The position numbers and the translations under genes were made by a program. Of a stretch of DNA of 53,566 nucleotides, positions 33,986-41,813 are shown piece by piece. Position 1 is the first letter of the stretch, and each line of letters starts with the position of its first letter. The notes under the pieces were generated by a model, which was not told where the DNA came from, ran no database searches, and saw nothing but the letters and a program-made list of their open reading frames with translations. This DNA is from Bradyrhizobium sp. 1 (GTDB taxonomy: Bacteria > Pseudomonadota > Alphaproteobacteria > Rhizobiales > Xanthobacteraceae), in the NCBI RefSeq assembly GCF_023073315.1, contig NZ_JADPJH010000029.1, forward strand, positions 7,678 through 61,243, read 5' to 3'.

Positions 33986-35193
33986 CAGCTTGCCGCCCGC
34001 TTGGTCTGACTGGACGAGATCGCGGTGCAGGCGCGCTCCAGCCGCTCGACGCTGTCCTCGATCTCGGCTTCGGTGACGATCAAGGGCGGCAGGAAACGCA
34101 CGACATTGTCGCCGGCGCCGACCGTGAGCAGTTTTTCGTGACGCAGCGCCGCGACGAGATCGCCGGAGGGCACCACGGCCTTGATGCCGATCAGGAGCCC
34201 CTCGCCGCGCACTTCGCTGACGACATCGGAATGACGGTCGATCACGGAAGCGAGCTTCTGCTTGAGCAGCAGCGACATCCTCTGCACGTGATCGAAGAAG
34301 CCGGGCTTGAGCATGACGTCGAGCACGGCGTTCGCAGCCGCGATCGCCAGCGGATTGCCGCCGAAGGTCGAACCGTGCGAGCCGGGGCCCATGCCGGAGG
34401 CCGCATCCGCGGTCGCCAGCACCGCGCCGATCGGGAAGCCGCCGCCGAGCGCCTTGGCCAGCGACATCACGTCGGGCGTGACGCCGGTGCGCCGATGCGC
34501 GAACAGATCGCCGGTACGGCCCATGCCGGTCTGGACTTCGTCGAACGCGAGCAGGAGGCCCTTCTCGTCGCAGAGCTGGCGCAACGCCCTCAGGAACGCA
34601 GGCGTTGCCGAACGCACTCCGCCCTCGCCCTGGATCGGCTCGATCAGGATGCCGGCGGTCTGCGGACCGATCGCCTTCTTCACGGCCTCGATGTCGCCAT
34701 GCGGGATCTGGTCGAAACCGTCCATCGGCGGACCAAAACCTTCGAGATATTTTGCAGACCCGGTCGCAGCCAGCGTCGCCAGCGTGCGGCCGTGGAAGGC
34801 GCCTTCGAAGGTGATGATGCGATAGCGCTCCGGATGCCCCTTGGAGAAGTGATGATGCCGGACCAGCTTGATCACACCTTCCAGCGCTTCGGCGCCGGAA
34901 TTACAGAAGAACACGAAGTCCGCAAAACTCTCATTGCAAAGGCGCGCGGCGAGCTTCTCGCCGTCCGGGCTCTGGAACAGGTTCGACATGTGCCAGAGTT
35001 TCGTCGCCTGCTCCTGCAACGCCTTGACCAGCGCGGGATGGGCGTGACCAAGCGCGTTCACGGCGACGCCGGAGGTGAAATCGAGATAGCGATCGCCATT
35101 GGTCGCAATCAGCCAGCAGCCTTCGCCGCGCTCGAAACCGAGGTCGGACCTGGCGAAAACGGGGAGCAAATGCGGCGCTGCGCTGTTAGTCAT
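33985..35193 (-). CDS. argD: Acetylornithine aminotransferase
   Basis: PLP-dependent class III aminotransferase of arginine (and probably lysine) synthesis. From the ATG at 35193 it has 402 residues. Diagnostic parts are FCNSGAEALEGVIKLVR, ITFEGAFHGRTLATLAATG, LLLAFDEVQTGMGRTG, and the PLP lysine in SLAKALGGGFPIGA. The open frame continues far upstream, but that part holds the promoter and leader and has no coding character. It is followed by argF with a one-base overlap. Confidence 0.96.
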   Translation of the reverse strand: MTNSAAPHLLPVFARSDLGFERGEGCWLIATNGDRYLDFTSGVAVNALGHAHPALVKALQEQATKLWHMSNLFQSPDGEKLAARLCNESFADFVFFCNSGAEALEGVIKLVRHHHFSKGHPERYRIITFEGAFHGRTLATLAATGSAKYLEGFGPPMDGFDQIPHGDIEAVKKAIGPQTAGILIEPIQGEGGVRSATPAFLRALRQLCDEKGLLLAFDEVQTGMGRTGDLFAHRRTGVTPDVMSLAKALGGGFPIGAVLATADAASGMGPGSHGSTFGGNPLAIAAANAVLDVMLKPGFFDHVQRMSLLLKQKLASVIDRHSDVVSEVRGEGLLIGIKAVVPSGDLVAALRHEKLLTVGAGDNVVRFLPPLIVTEAEIEDSVERLERACTAISSSQTKRAAS

Positions 35194-35267
35194 GACGGTC
35201 ACTTGATGTTGCGGACGGCGTGAGCGTGCATTGCGCAACGCACCATCAACCGGCCCGGAAAACGAAA

Positions 35268-35292
35268 CGTGCCGCCTTTTAAGGGCGGCACG
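35268..35292 (-). promoter_or_regulatory. Leader hairpin of argD
   Basis: CGTGCCGCC (35268-35276) and GGCGGCACG (35284-35292) form a perfect 9-base stem around a 7-base A/T-rich loop. On the minus strand it is followed by TTTCGTTTTCC, so it resembles a terminator. It begins right at the predicted transcript start, 75 bases before the argD ATG. Confidence 0.6.
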
Positions 35293-35299
35293 TGACACT

Positions 35300-35327
35300 A
35301 TCTTAGGCTTGGTGAACCGGCTGTCAA
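35300..35327 (-). promoter_or_regulatory. Predicted sigma-70 type promoter of argD-argF
   Basis: On the minus strand TTGACA (35327-35322) is followed after 16 bases by TAAGAT (35305-35300). The first element is a perfect -35 consensus. The expected start near 35293 places the leader hairpin at the very 5' end of the mRNA. Confidence 0.65.
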
Positions 35328-35645
35328 TGCCGCCCGAAAGCCTCGCGAAATGCTGAATCCGTAGTCTTGCGGTGCCGAATTTGCGGGTTTTGGCCACGGA
35401 ACATGTGGAAGCGAGTCGGCGGACTCTTGCGCGTGAGTCACGCCATATTGTAGCGTTTGACTTGTCAGATACGACATCTCGTGCAGTGTTTCTGATCCCA
35501 AGAGCCTCATGTACCGGCGTAAACGTTCGGGCGTTCAGTTGCGCCCGGCGAGCCTTAAGGGATTCTGGCAGCACGGGTTTTTCGAAGCTTAGGCATTCGC
35601 CGCAAGGCGCCAGCATGGCAGCCGCACGGCGAGGGAAAGGGTGCA

Positions 35646-36158
35646 ATGACCGTTTTGACCTGGTCGGATGATCGCGTCGAGCAGCTGAAAAAGCTCTGGG
35701 AGGCCGGATTGTCGGCTAGCCAGATCGCGGCTGAGCTCGGCAACGTGACCCGTAATGCCGTGATCGGCAAGGTGCACAGGCTCGGCCTGTCCGGTCGCGC
35801 CAAGAGTCCCTCATCGGCAGCTCCCCGGCCGCGCAAGGCGCGTCCCGCGCAGCACATGATGCGGGTGACCCGCCCGATCGCGCGTGGCAACACCGCGCTG
35901 GCGCAGGCCTTCGAGGTCGAGGTCGAGGCCGAACCGCTCACCTACGACAACGTGGTACCGATGAGCCAGCGGCTCTCGCTGCTGGAATTGAACGAAGCGA
36001 CCTGCCACTGGCCGGTCGGCGATCCCTCGAGCCCGGATTTCTTCTTCTGCGGCGGCAAGGCGCTCTCGGGCCTCCCCTACTGCGCCCAGCACTCGCGTGT
36101 GGCCTATCAACCGGCTTCGGATCGCCGGCGTGCTCCGGTGAAGCCGGGTCCGCGCTGA
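35646..36158 (+). CDS. gcrA: GcrA cell-cycle regulator
   Basis: Alphaproteobacterial sigma-70 partner that reads CcrM-methylated GANTC sites in cell-cycle promoters. The 170 residues start with TWSDDRVEQLKKLWEAGLSASQIAAELGN-VTRNAVIGKVHRLGLSGR, the unique GcrA DNA-binding helices. A variable basic linker follows, then the C-terminal sigma-interaction part with LNEATCHWPVGDPSSPDFFFCGG and PYCAQHSRVAYQP. A ribosome site GGGAAAGGG lies 6 bases upstream. The adjacent argD and hslO genes are divergent. Very secure family call. Confidence 0.97.
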   Translation: MTVLTWSDDRVEQLKKLWEAGLSASQIAAELGNVTRNAVIGKVHRLGLSGRAKSPSSAAPRPRKARPAQHMMRVTRPIARGNTALAQAFEVEVEAEPLTYDNVVPMSQRLSLLELNEATCHWPVGDPSSPDFFFCGGKALSGLPYCAQHSRVAYQPASDRRRAPVKPGPR

Positions 36159-36188
36159 GGTCAGCCCCAAACGACATCGTCCCGGCCT

Positions 36189-36286
36189 AAAGCGCGATGA
36201 GATTGGGATGAATCGTCATCGCGCTTTAGGTTGTTGTTTGCGCATGATCTTTTCGGAAAACCGCTTCGCACTTTTCCGGATCATGC
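36189..36286. repeat. Dispersed double-hairpin element after gcrA
   Basis: First hairpin AAAGCGCGATGA (36189-36200) / TCATCGCGCTTT (36216-36227); second GCATGATC plus CGGAAAA (36242-36249, 36254-36260) / TTTTCCG plus GATCATGC (36272-36278, 36279-36286). I recognise this as a repeated intergenic element of Bradyrhizobium/Rhodopseudomonas-type genomes. The first hairpin shares its arms with the terminator at 5937. Confidence 0.85.
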
Positions 36287-36332
36287 TTTAATGCGCAATT
36301 GCGCACGGGGCCTGGGACGGATCGAGAAAGAG

Positions 36333-36360
36333 AAAAGCGCGCCACCGGGCGCGCTTTTTT
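36333..36360. terminator. Bidirectional terminator between gcrA and phoB
   Basis: AAAAGCGCGCC (36333-36343), loop ACCG, GGCGCGCTTTT with six T in all (36348-36360). A-run and T-run on either side serve both converging transcripts. Confidence 0.9.
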
Positions 36361-36381
36361 ATTTGCGTGTTTGCAGCAGCC

Positions 36382-37089
36382 TTACGCCTGCTCAGCCTTC
36401 GCAAAGCGATCATCGAGTGCATAACCCGCGCCGCGAACGGTGCGGATCGGGTCCTGCTCACGGCCGAGATTGAGCAGCTTGCGCAGGCGGCCGATATGCA
36501 CGTCGACGGTGCGTTCGTCGATATAGATGTCGCGACCCCAGACGCTGTCGAGCAGCTGCTCGCGCGAGAACACGCGGCCGGGATGCTCCAGGAAGAACTC
36601 CAGCAGGCGGTATTCGGTCGGACCGAGATCGATCGGCCGGCCCGAACGCGCCACGCGGCGCTTGTCGCGGTCGAGCTCAATGTCGCCGTAAGCCAGCACA
36701 GTGGCGAGCCGCTCCGGGCTTGCGCGCCGCAGCAGGCCCTTCACGCGTGCCAATAGTTCCGGCACCGAGAACGGCTTGACGATGTAATCGTCGGCGCCGG
36801 TCGCAAGACCCCGCACCCGCTCGCTCTCCTCACCGCGGGCGGTGAGCATGATGATCGGCAGCTGCTTGGTCTCGGGACGGGTGCGAAGCCGCCGGCACAG
36901 TTCGATGCCGGAAAGCCCCGGCAGCATCCAGTCGAGCACGATCAGATCGGGGATGTGCTCCTTGAGACGGGTGTCGGCATCGTCGCCGCGCATCACCGTC
37001 TCGACGTCATAACCGTCGCCTTCGAGGTTGTAGCGAAGCAGCTCTGTGAGAGCTTCCTCGTCCTCAACCACCATAATGCGTGCGCCCAT
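36382..37089 (-). CDS. phoB: Phosphate regulon response regulator PhoB
   Basis: OmpR-type response regulator of 235 residues that activates Pho-box promoters under phosphate limitation. The receiver domain starts IMVVEDEEALTELL and contains the phosphorylated Asp in LIVLDWMLPG, the conserved TARGEE and the IVKPFS Lys. The winged-helix domain (from about 130) has LGPTEYRLLEFFLEHPGRVFSREQLLDSVWG and the C-terminal RTVRGAGYAL. It closes the pst-phoU-phoB transcript, 23 bases after phoU. Confidence 0.97.
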   Translation of the reverse strand: MGARIMVVEDEEALTELLRYNLEGDGYDVETVMRGDDADTRLKEHIPDLIVLDWMLPGLSGIELCRRLRTRPETKQLPIIMLTARGEESERVRGLATGADDYIVKPFSVPELLARVKGLLRRASPERLATVLAYGDIELDRDKRRVARSGRPIDLGPTEYRLLEFFLEHPGRVFSREQLLDSVWGRDIYIDERTVDVHIGRLRKLLNLGREQDPIRTVRGAGYALDDRFAKAEQA

Positions 37090-37112
37090 CGGGTCGTCGC
37101 TCCTTAAAGGAT

Positions 37113-37829
37113 TCAGGTATTCGGGACCGTCGTGGCGAAATTCGTCATGTCGCCCTTCGGCCGCTTGTCGGTGATCGCCTGGCCCTCGATCATGTAGAAC
37201 ACCGTCTCGGCGACGTTCGTGGCGTGGTCGCCGATCCGCTCGATGTTCTTGGCGCAGAACATGAGGTGGATGCAGAACGAGATGTTGCGCGGATCCTCCA
37301 TCATGTAGGTGAGGAGCTCGCGGAACAGCGAGGTGCAGATGGCGTCGACTTCCTCGTCGCCCTTCCACACTGCCATCGCCGCCGGCAGATCGTGGGCGGC
37401 GTAGGCGTCCAGCACCGACTTGACCTGCTGCTGCACGAGATCGGTCATGTGCTCGAGGCCGCGGAACAGTTTGAGCGGATGGAAATCCGTCTCCAGCGCC
37501 GCGACGCGCTTGCCCATGTTCTTGGCGAGGTCGCCGATGCGCTCGAGATCGGTGGCGACGCGCATGGCGCCGACGATCTCGCGCAGATCGACCGCCATCG
37601 GCTGCCGGCGCGCGATGGTGAGCACGGCGCGCTCCTCGATCTTCTTCTGGAGCGCATCGAGCTCGGCGTCGATGACGACGACACGCTGGCCGAGCGCGAC
37701 GTCGCGGCGGATCAGCGCGTCGACGGAATCGACGATCATGCGCTCGGCGATGCCGCCCATTTCCGCGACCAGACGCGTGAGCTCCTGGAGGTCGGTGTCG
37801 AACGCCTTTGCGGTATGTTCAGAACCCAT
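37113..37829 (-). CDS. phoU: Phosphate signalling protein PhoU
   Basis: A 238-residue all-helical cytoplasmic protein made of two related three-helix bundles. Metal-binding signature-like stretches are ERIGDLAKNMGKR in the first bundle and ERIGDHATNVAE in the second. PhoU links the Pst transporter to the PhoR kinase, keeping it off when phosphate is plentiful. It is 11 bases after pstB in the same operon. Start ATG at 37829. Confidence 0.97.
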   Translation of the reverse strand: MGSEHTAKAFDTDLQELTRLVAEMGGIAERMIVDSVDALIRRDVALGQRVVVIDAELDALQKKIEERAVLTIARRQPMAVDLREIVGAMRVATDLERIGDLAKNMGKRVAALETDFHPLKLFRGLEHMTDLVQQQVKSVLDAYAAHDLPAAMAVWKGDEEVDAICTSLFRELLTYMMEDPRNISFCIHLMFCAKNIERIGDHATNVAETVFYMIEGQAITDKRPKGDMTNFATTVPNT

Positions 37830-37840
37830 GTCCCGTCTCC

Positions 37841-38662
37841 TCAGCCGAACCGGCCGGTGATGTAATCCTGCGTGCGCCGGTCGGTCGGCGACGTGAAGAT
37901 CTTGCTGGTGTCGTCGAACTCGATCAGCTCGCCGAGATACATGAAGGCGGTCTTGTCGGAGACGCGGGCCGCCTGCTGCATGTTGTGGGTGACGATCGCG
38001 ATCGTGTAGTCCTCGGACAGCTCCTGGATCAGCTCCTCGACCTTAGCGGTCGAGATCGGATCGAGCGCCGAGCAGGGCTCGTCGAACAGGATCACCTCAG
38101 GCCGCACCGCAACCGTGCGGGCGATGCAGAGGCGCTGCTGCTGGCCGCCGGAGAGCGACAGGCCGGAGGCGTTGAGCTTGTCCTTGACCTCGTTCCAGAG
38201 CGCGCCGCCGCGCAGCGCCTTCTCGACGCGGCCGTCCATCTCGGACTTCGAGATCTTCTCATAGAGACGGATGCCGAAGGCGATGTTCTCGTAGATCGTC
38301 ATCGGAAACGGCGTCGGCTTCTGGAACACCATGCCGACGCGAGCGCGCAGCAGGTTGAGGTCCAGCTTGGGGTCGAGGATGTTGGTCTGGTCGAGCATGA
38401 GCTGACCGGTGGCGCGCTGGCCCGGATAGAGGTCGTACATCCGGTTGAAGATGCGCAGCAGGGTCGACTTGCCGCAACCGGACGGGCCGATGAACGCGGT
38501 GACGCGGTTGGTGCCGAGCGCCAGATTGATGTTCTTCAGCGCGTGGTGCTCGCCGTAATAGAAGTTGAGGTTACGCACCGTCACCTTGGCCGGGGCGTCC
38601 GGCAGCACCGGCGCCTGCGGAAGACCGCCGGCGGCGCTCATCGATACGGAAAGTTCACTCAT
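37841..38662 (-). CDS. pstB: Phosphate ABC transporter ATP-binding protein
   Basis: ATPase subunit of the high-affinity phosphate importer, 273 residues. It has Walker A GPSGCGKST, the signature LSGGQQQRLCIAR, Walker B VILFDEPCSALDPIS and the switch His in VTHNMQQA; LRARVGMVFQKPTPFPMTIYENIAFG is a PstB hallmark. The start ATG at 38662 overlaps the pstA stop by four bases. The N-terminal 30 residues form a PstB-unlike Ala/Pro stretch common in this group. Confidence 0.97.
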   Translation of the reverse strand: MSELSVSMSAAGGLPQAPVLPDAPAKVTVRNLNFYYGEHHALKNINLALGTNRVTAFIGPSGCGKSTLLRIFNRMYDLYPGQRATGQLMLDQTNILDPKLDLNLLRARVGMVFQKPTPFPMTIYENIAFGIRLYEKISKSEMDGRVEKALRGGALWNEVKDKLNASGLSLSGGQQQRLCIARTVAVRPEVILFDEPCSALDPISTAKVEELIQELSEDYTIAIVTHNMQQAARVSDKTAFMYLGELIEFDDTSKIFTSPTDRRTQDYITGRFG

Positions 38663-39510
38663 TTTGCGGTCCTCTCGGCGCCAAGAATGCGCGCGCCAAT
38701 GTTCAGGGCAAGCACTGTCAGGGTGATGAGCAGCGCGCCGCTCCAGGCGAGCTGCTTCCAATAGGCGTAGGGGCTCTGGACGAAGTTGTTGATGGTCACA
38801 GGCAGGTTCGCCATCGTCTTGTTCAGGCCGAGGCTGAAGAACTGGTTCGACAGCGCGGTGAAGAGCAGCGGCGCGGTTTCGCCGGCGACGCGGGCGGTGG
38901 CGAGCAGCACGCCGGTGATGAGACCCGATCGGGCCGCACGATAAGCGATCCGCTTGATCACCAGCGAGCGCGGCAGGCCGAGCGCGGAAGCCGCCTCACG
39001 CAACGGATTCGGCACCAGCAGCAGCATGTCCTCGGTCGTGCGCAGCACCACCGGGATGACGATGACGGCGAGCGCGAGCGCACCGGCGATCGCCGAGAAG
39101 CCGCGCATCGGCACCACCACCGCGCCGTAGATGAACAGTCCGATGATGATCGAGGGCGCCGAGAGCAGGATGTCGTTGATGAAGCGGATCACCGAGGTCA
39201 GCTTGTCGTTGCGGCCGTATTCGGCGAGGTAGGTGCCGGCGAACAGGCCGAGCGGTGCGCCGATGCCGACGCCGATCACGGTCATGATGACCGAACCGAC
39301 GATGGCGTTGCGGAGGCCGCCTTCGGTCGAGCCCGGAGGCGGAGTATCCGCGACGAAGAGCTCGAGATTGAGGCCGGCCAGGCCGTTGATGAGCAGCGTC
39401 ATCAGGATCAGCGCAAGCCAGGTGACGCCGAACGCGGCCGCTGCGAAGCAGAGCCCACGGATGACGATGTCCTTGCGGCGACGGCGCGAATAGATCGGAT
39501 TGAGGGCCAT
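38659..39510 (-). CDS. pstA: Phosphate ABC transporter permease PstA
   Basis: Membrane subunit with six predicted spans in 283 residues. The EAA-type loop reads LREAASALGLPRSLVIKRIAYRAARSG, and GGLRNAIVGSVIMTVIGVGIGAPLGLFAGTYLAEYG matches the PstA first-loop pattern. It follows pstC by 4 bases and overlaps pstB by 4 bases. It should form the channel with PstC. Confidence 0.96.
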   Translation of the reverse strand: MALNPIYSRRRRKDIVIRGLCFAAAAFGVTWLALILMTLLINGLAGLNLELFVADTPPPGSTEGGLRNAIVGSVIMTVIGVGIGAPLGLFAGTYLAEYGRNDKLTSVIRFINDILLSAPSIIIGLFIYGAVVVPMRGFSAIAGALALAVIVIPVVLRTTEDMLLLVPNPLREAASALGLPRSLVIKRIAYRAARSGLITGVLLATARVAGETAPLLFTALSNQFFSLGLNKTMANLPVTINNFVQSPYAYWKQLAWSGALLITLTVLALNIGARILGAERTAK

Positions 39511-39514
39511 GACG

Positions 39515-40504
39515 TTACTTCCCCGCCTTCTTGTCCAGCCGCATCAGCATCAGCCGCGCGCCGGACAGCACGAAGAACGTCAGCACGAACAGCAGGAGGC
39601 CGAGCAGGATCAGGCCCGACTGGTGCAGGCCGTCGCTCTCGGCGAACTCGGATGCGATGGCCGCCGAGATCGTGGTGCCCGGGGCGAAGATCGATGAGGA
39701 GATACGGAACGAGTTACCGATGATGAAGGTCACCGCCATGGTCTCGCCGAGCGCGCGGCCCAGCGCCAGCATGACGCCGCCGATGATGCCGACGCGGGTG
39801 TAGGGGATCACCACGCTGCGGACGACTTCCCAGGTGGTGCAGCCGACGCCGTAAGCGGCCTCCTTCAGCACCGGCGGCACCGTCTTGAACACGTCGACCG
39901 AGATCGAGGTGATGAAGGGCAGCACCATGATCGAGAGGATCAGCGCGGCGTTGAACAGGCTGAGATAGGACGGGGGTCCCGCGAAGATCGCGCCGAGAAC
40001 GGGGACGCCGTCGAAGATCTTGATCATGAAGGGCTGGAAGGTGTTGGCCAGGAACGGTCCAAGCACGAAGAAGCCCCACATGCCGTAGATGATCGAGGGG
40101 ATGCCGGCGAGCAGCTCGATCGCCATGCCGATCGGGCGGCGCAGCCATTGCGGGCAGAGCTCGGTCAGGAAGATCGCAATGCCGAGACCGACCGGAATGG
40201 CGATCAGCATCGCGATGAAGGAGGTCACGAGCGTGCCGTACATCGGGCCGAGCGCACCGAGGACGGGAGGATCTGCCGACGGCGCCCAGCGCTGCGTCCA
40301 CAGGAAGGCGAAGCCGTATTCCTTCATCGCCGGGAAGGCCCCGACGATCAGCGAAATGATGATGCCGCCGAGGATCAGGAGCACCGAGATCGCGCTGAGC
40401 CGCGTGATCCAGTAGAAGGTCACATCCCCGAGCTTGAACGCGCCCAACGCCTTGGCGCGATCATACGGTCCGGTGGCATCAATTACATCGCTCTCGACAG
40501 CCAT
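39515..40504 (-). CDS. pstC: Phosphate ABC transporter permease PstC
   Basis: Membrane subunit of 329 residues with six or seven spans. Typical parts are PMYGTLVTSFIAMLIAIPVGLGIAIFLTEL, LLAGIPSIIYGMWGFFVLGP, and the ATPase-contact loop LKEAAYGVGCTTWEVVRSVVIP. I chose the ATG at 40504; a TTG 48 bases upstream is also open. It lies 156 bases after pstS, with a hairpin in that gap. Confidence 0.96.
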   Translation of the reverse strand: MAVESDVIDATGPYDRAKALGAFKLGDVTFYWITRLSAISVLLILGGIIISLIVGAFPAMKEYGFAFLWTQRWAPSADPPVLGALGPMYGTLVTSFIAMLIAIPVGLGIAIFLTELCPQWLRRPIGMAIELLAGIPSIIYGMWGFFVLGPFLANTFQPFMIKIFDGVPVLGAIFAGPPSYLSLFNAALILSIMVLPFITSISVDVFKTVPPVLKEAAYGVGCTTWEVVRSVVIPYTRVGIIGGVMLALGRALGETMAVTFIIGNSFRISSSIFAPGTTISAAIASEFAESDGLHQSGLILLGLLLFVLTFFVLSGARLMLMRLDKKAGK

Positions 40505-40584
40505 CTCAGCCACGCCGATCCCCTGTACCCGTTTTATATACGCTTGTTGCAAGTCTTGTTTTCTAGATCTGATTGTCGGTCTTG

Positions 40585-40618
40585 CGCTCCGGATGCGGCA
40601 CTGGGCCGATCCGGAGCG
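40585..40618 (-). promoter_or_regulatory. Intercistronic hairpin between pstS and pstC
   Basis: CGCTCCGGAT (40585-40594) and ATCCGGAGCG (40609-40618) are perfect 10-base arms with a 14-base loop. A second short stem (TCCCGG/CCGGGA) lies at about 40631-40651. Such structures often leave more of the binding-protein mRNA than of the downstream genes. Confidence 0.6.
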
Positions 40619-40660
40619 AAGGTCTTGAAATCCCGGCGCAGCCGTCCGGGACGAGAGCGC

Positions 40661-41674
40661 TTAGCTCTTGATCTCGGCAGCCCAGGTCTTCTCGATCAGG
40701 GTCACGACGCCCGCGGGCATCGGGATGTAGTCGAGCTCTTCAGCCGCCTTCCCGCCGTTCTTGAAGGCCCAGCGGAAGAACTTGATGGCTTCCTGCGAGG
40801 CCGCCTTGTCGGTGGCTTCCTTGTGCATGAGGATGAAGGTCGCCGCGGTGATCGGCCAGGACTTCTCGCCGGGCTGGTCGGTCAGGATGACGTAGTAGCC
40901 GGGAGCCTTGGCCCAGTCGGCGTTGGAAGCGGCCGCCTGGAAGGCCTCGACGGTCGGCTGCACCGTCTTGCCGGCCTTGTTGACGAGACCGGTGTAGGTC
41001 AGCTTGTTCTGCTTGGCATAAGCGTACTCGACATAGCCGATCGAGTTCTTGGTCTGGCTGATGTTGCCCGACACGCCTTCGTTGCCCTTGGCGCCGACGC
41101 CGACCGGCCACTCGACCGCGGTGCCCTCACCGATCTTGCTCTTCCACTCCGCGCTGGCCTTGGCGAGGTAGTTGGTGAAGTTGAAGGTGGTGCCCGAACC
41201 GTCCGAACGGCGAACCACGGTGATGGCCTCCGAGGGCAGCTTCACGTTCGGATTGAGCTTCTTGATCGCGGCGTCGTCCCACTTGGTGATCTTGCCGAGA
41301 TAGATGCTGGCGAGGGTCTCGCCGTCGAACACCAGCTCGCCGGCCTTGACCCCCTCGACGTTGACGACGGGAACGATGGCGCCCATCACCATCGGCCACT
41401 GCGCGAGGCCGTCCTTCTCGAGCTGCTCGGCCTTGAGCGGCGCGTCGGTCGCGCCGAAGGTCACGGTCTTGGCCTGGATCTGCTTGATGCCACCGCCCGA
41501 ACCGATCGACTGGTAGTTCAGACCGTTGCCGGTCTCCTTCTTGTAGGCGTCAGCCCACTTCGAATAGATCGGGAACGGGAAGGTTGCACCTGCACCCGTG
41601 ATGTCGGCGGCAAAGGCCGCCGTCGTCGTTGCGGCGACCAAGCCAGCAGCGACGATAGTTTTGATGAAATTCAT
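40661..41674 (-). CDS. pstS: Periplasmic phosphate-binding protein PstS
   Basis: High-affinity phosphate receptor of 337 residues. A signal peptide of about 22 residues ends in AFA. The mature start ADITGAGATFPFPIYSKWADAY, the phosphate-binding SIGSGGGIKQI and FGATDAPL, and the VVRRSDGSGTTFNFTNYL segment are all classic PstS parts. The ATG at 41674 follows GGAGACC. A Pho box lies 100 bases upstream. It is the first gene of pstSCAB-phoU-phoB. Confidence 0.97.
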   Translation of the reverse strand: MNFIKTIVAAGLVAATTTAAFAADITGAGATFPFPIYSKWADAYKKETGNGLNYQSIGSGGGIKQIQAKTVTFGATDAPLKAEQLEKDGLAQWPMVMGAIVPVVNVEGVKAGELVFDGETLASIYLGKITKWDDAAIKKLNPNVKLPSEAITVVRRSDGSGTTFNFTNYLAKASAEWKSKIGEGTAVEWPVGVGAKGNEGVSGNISQTKNSIGYVEYAYAKQNKLTYTGLVNKAGKTVQPTVEAFQAAASNADWAKAPGYYVILTDQPGEKSWPITAATFILMHKEATDKAASQEAIKFFRWAFKNGGKAAEELDYIPMPAGVVTLIEKTWAAEIKS

Positions 41675-41773
41675 GCTGGTCTCCATACAGGGGAGCGAAG
41701 CGCCATCAGCGCCCGATCGCGCTCCCCGTGCCGCCCCTTTAGGAGCGGTCGGCTGTGCTTTTACGAAGGTTTC

Positions 41774-41791
41774 GTGACAGCTGGATGACAT
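41774..41791 (-). promoter_or_regulatory. Pho box of the pst operon
   Basis: On the minus strand the sequence reads ATGTCAT-CCAG-CTGTCAC: two 7-base half sites of the PhoB consensus CTGTCAT separated by 4 bases. It lies 100 bases before the pstS start and in the right orientation. It makes the operon a direct target of the PhoB encoded at its end. Confidence 0.88.
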
Positions 41792-41795
41792 ACCG

Positions 41796-41813
41796 AAGTG
41801 ATTGAAATCACTT
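41796..41813. promoter_or_regulatory. 18-base palindrome beside the Pho box
   Basis: AAGTGATT (41796-41803) and AATCACTT (41806-41813) around GA. It covers the first two bases of the phoR stop codon and starts 4 bases beyond the Pho box. It could end phoR transcription or be a second operator of the pst promoter. Confidence 0.45.

Larger units (their letters stand above)
35194..35645. other. Divergent argD / gcrA control region
   Basis: This 452-base gap holds the argD promoter and leader hairpin (35268-35327). Toward gcrA it has a GANTC site, GATTC at 35561-35565, of the kind methylated by CcrM, which GcrA reads; another GAATC lies near 35354. No gene is seen. Confidence 0.6.
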
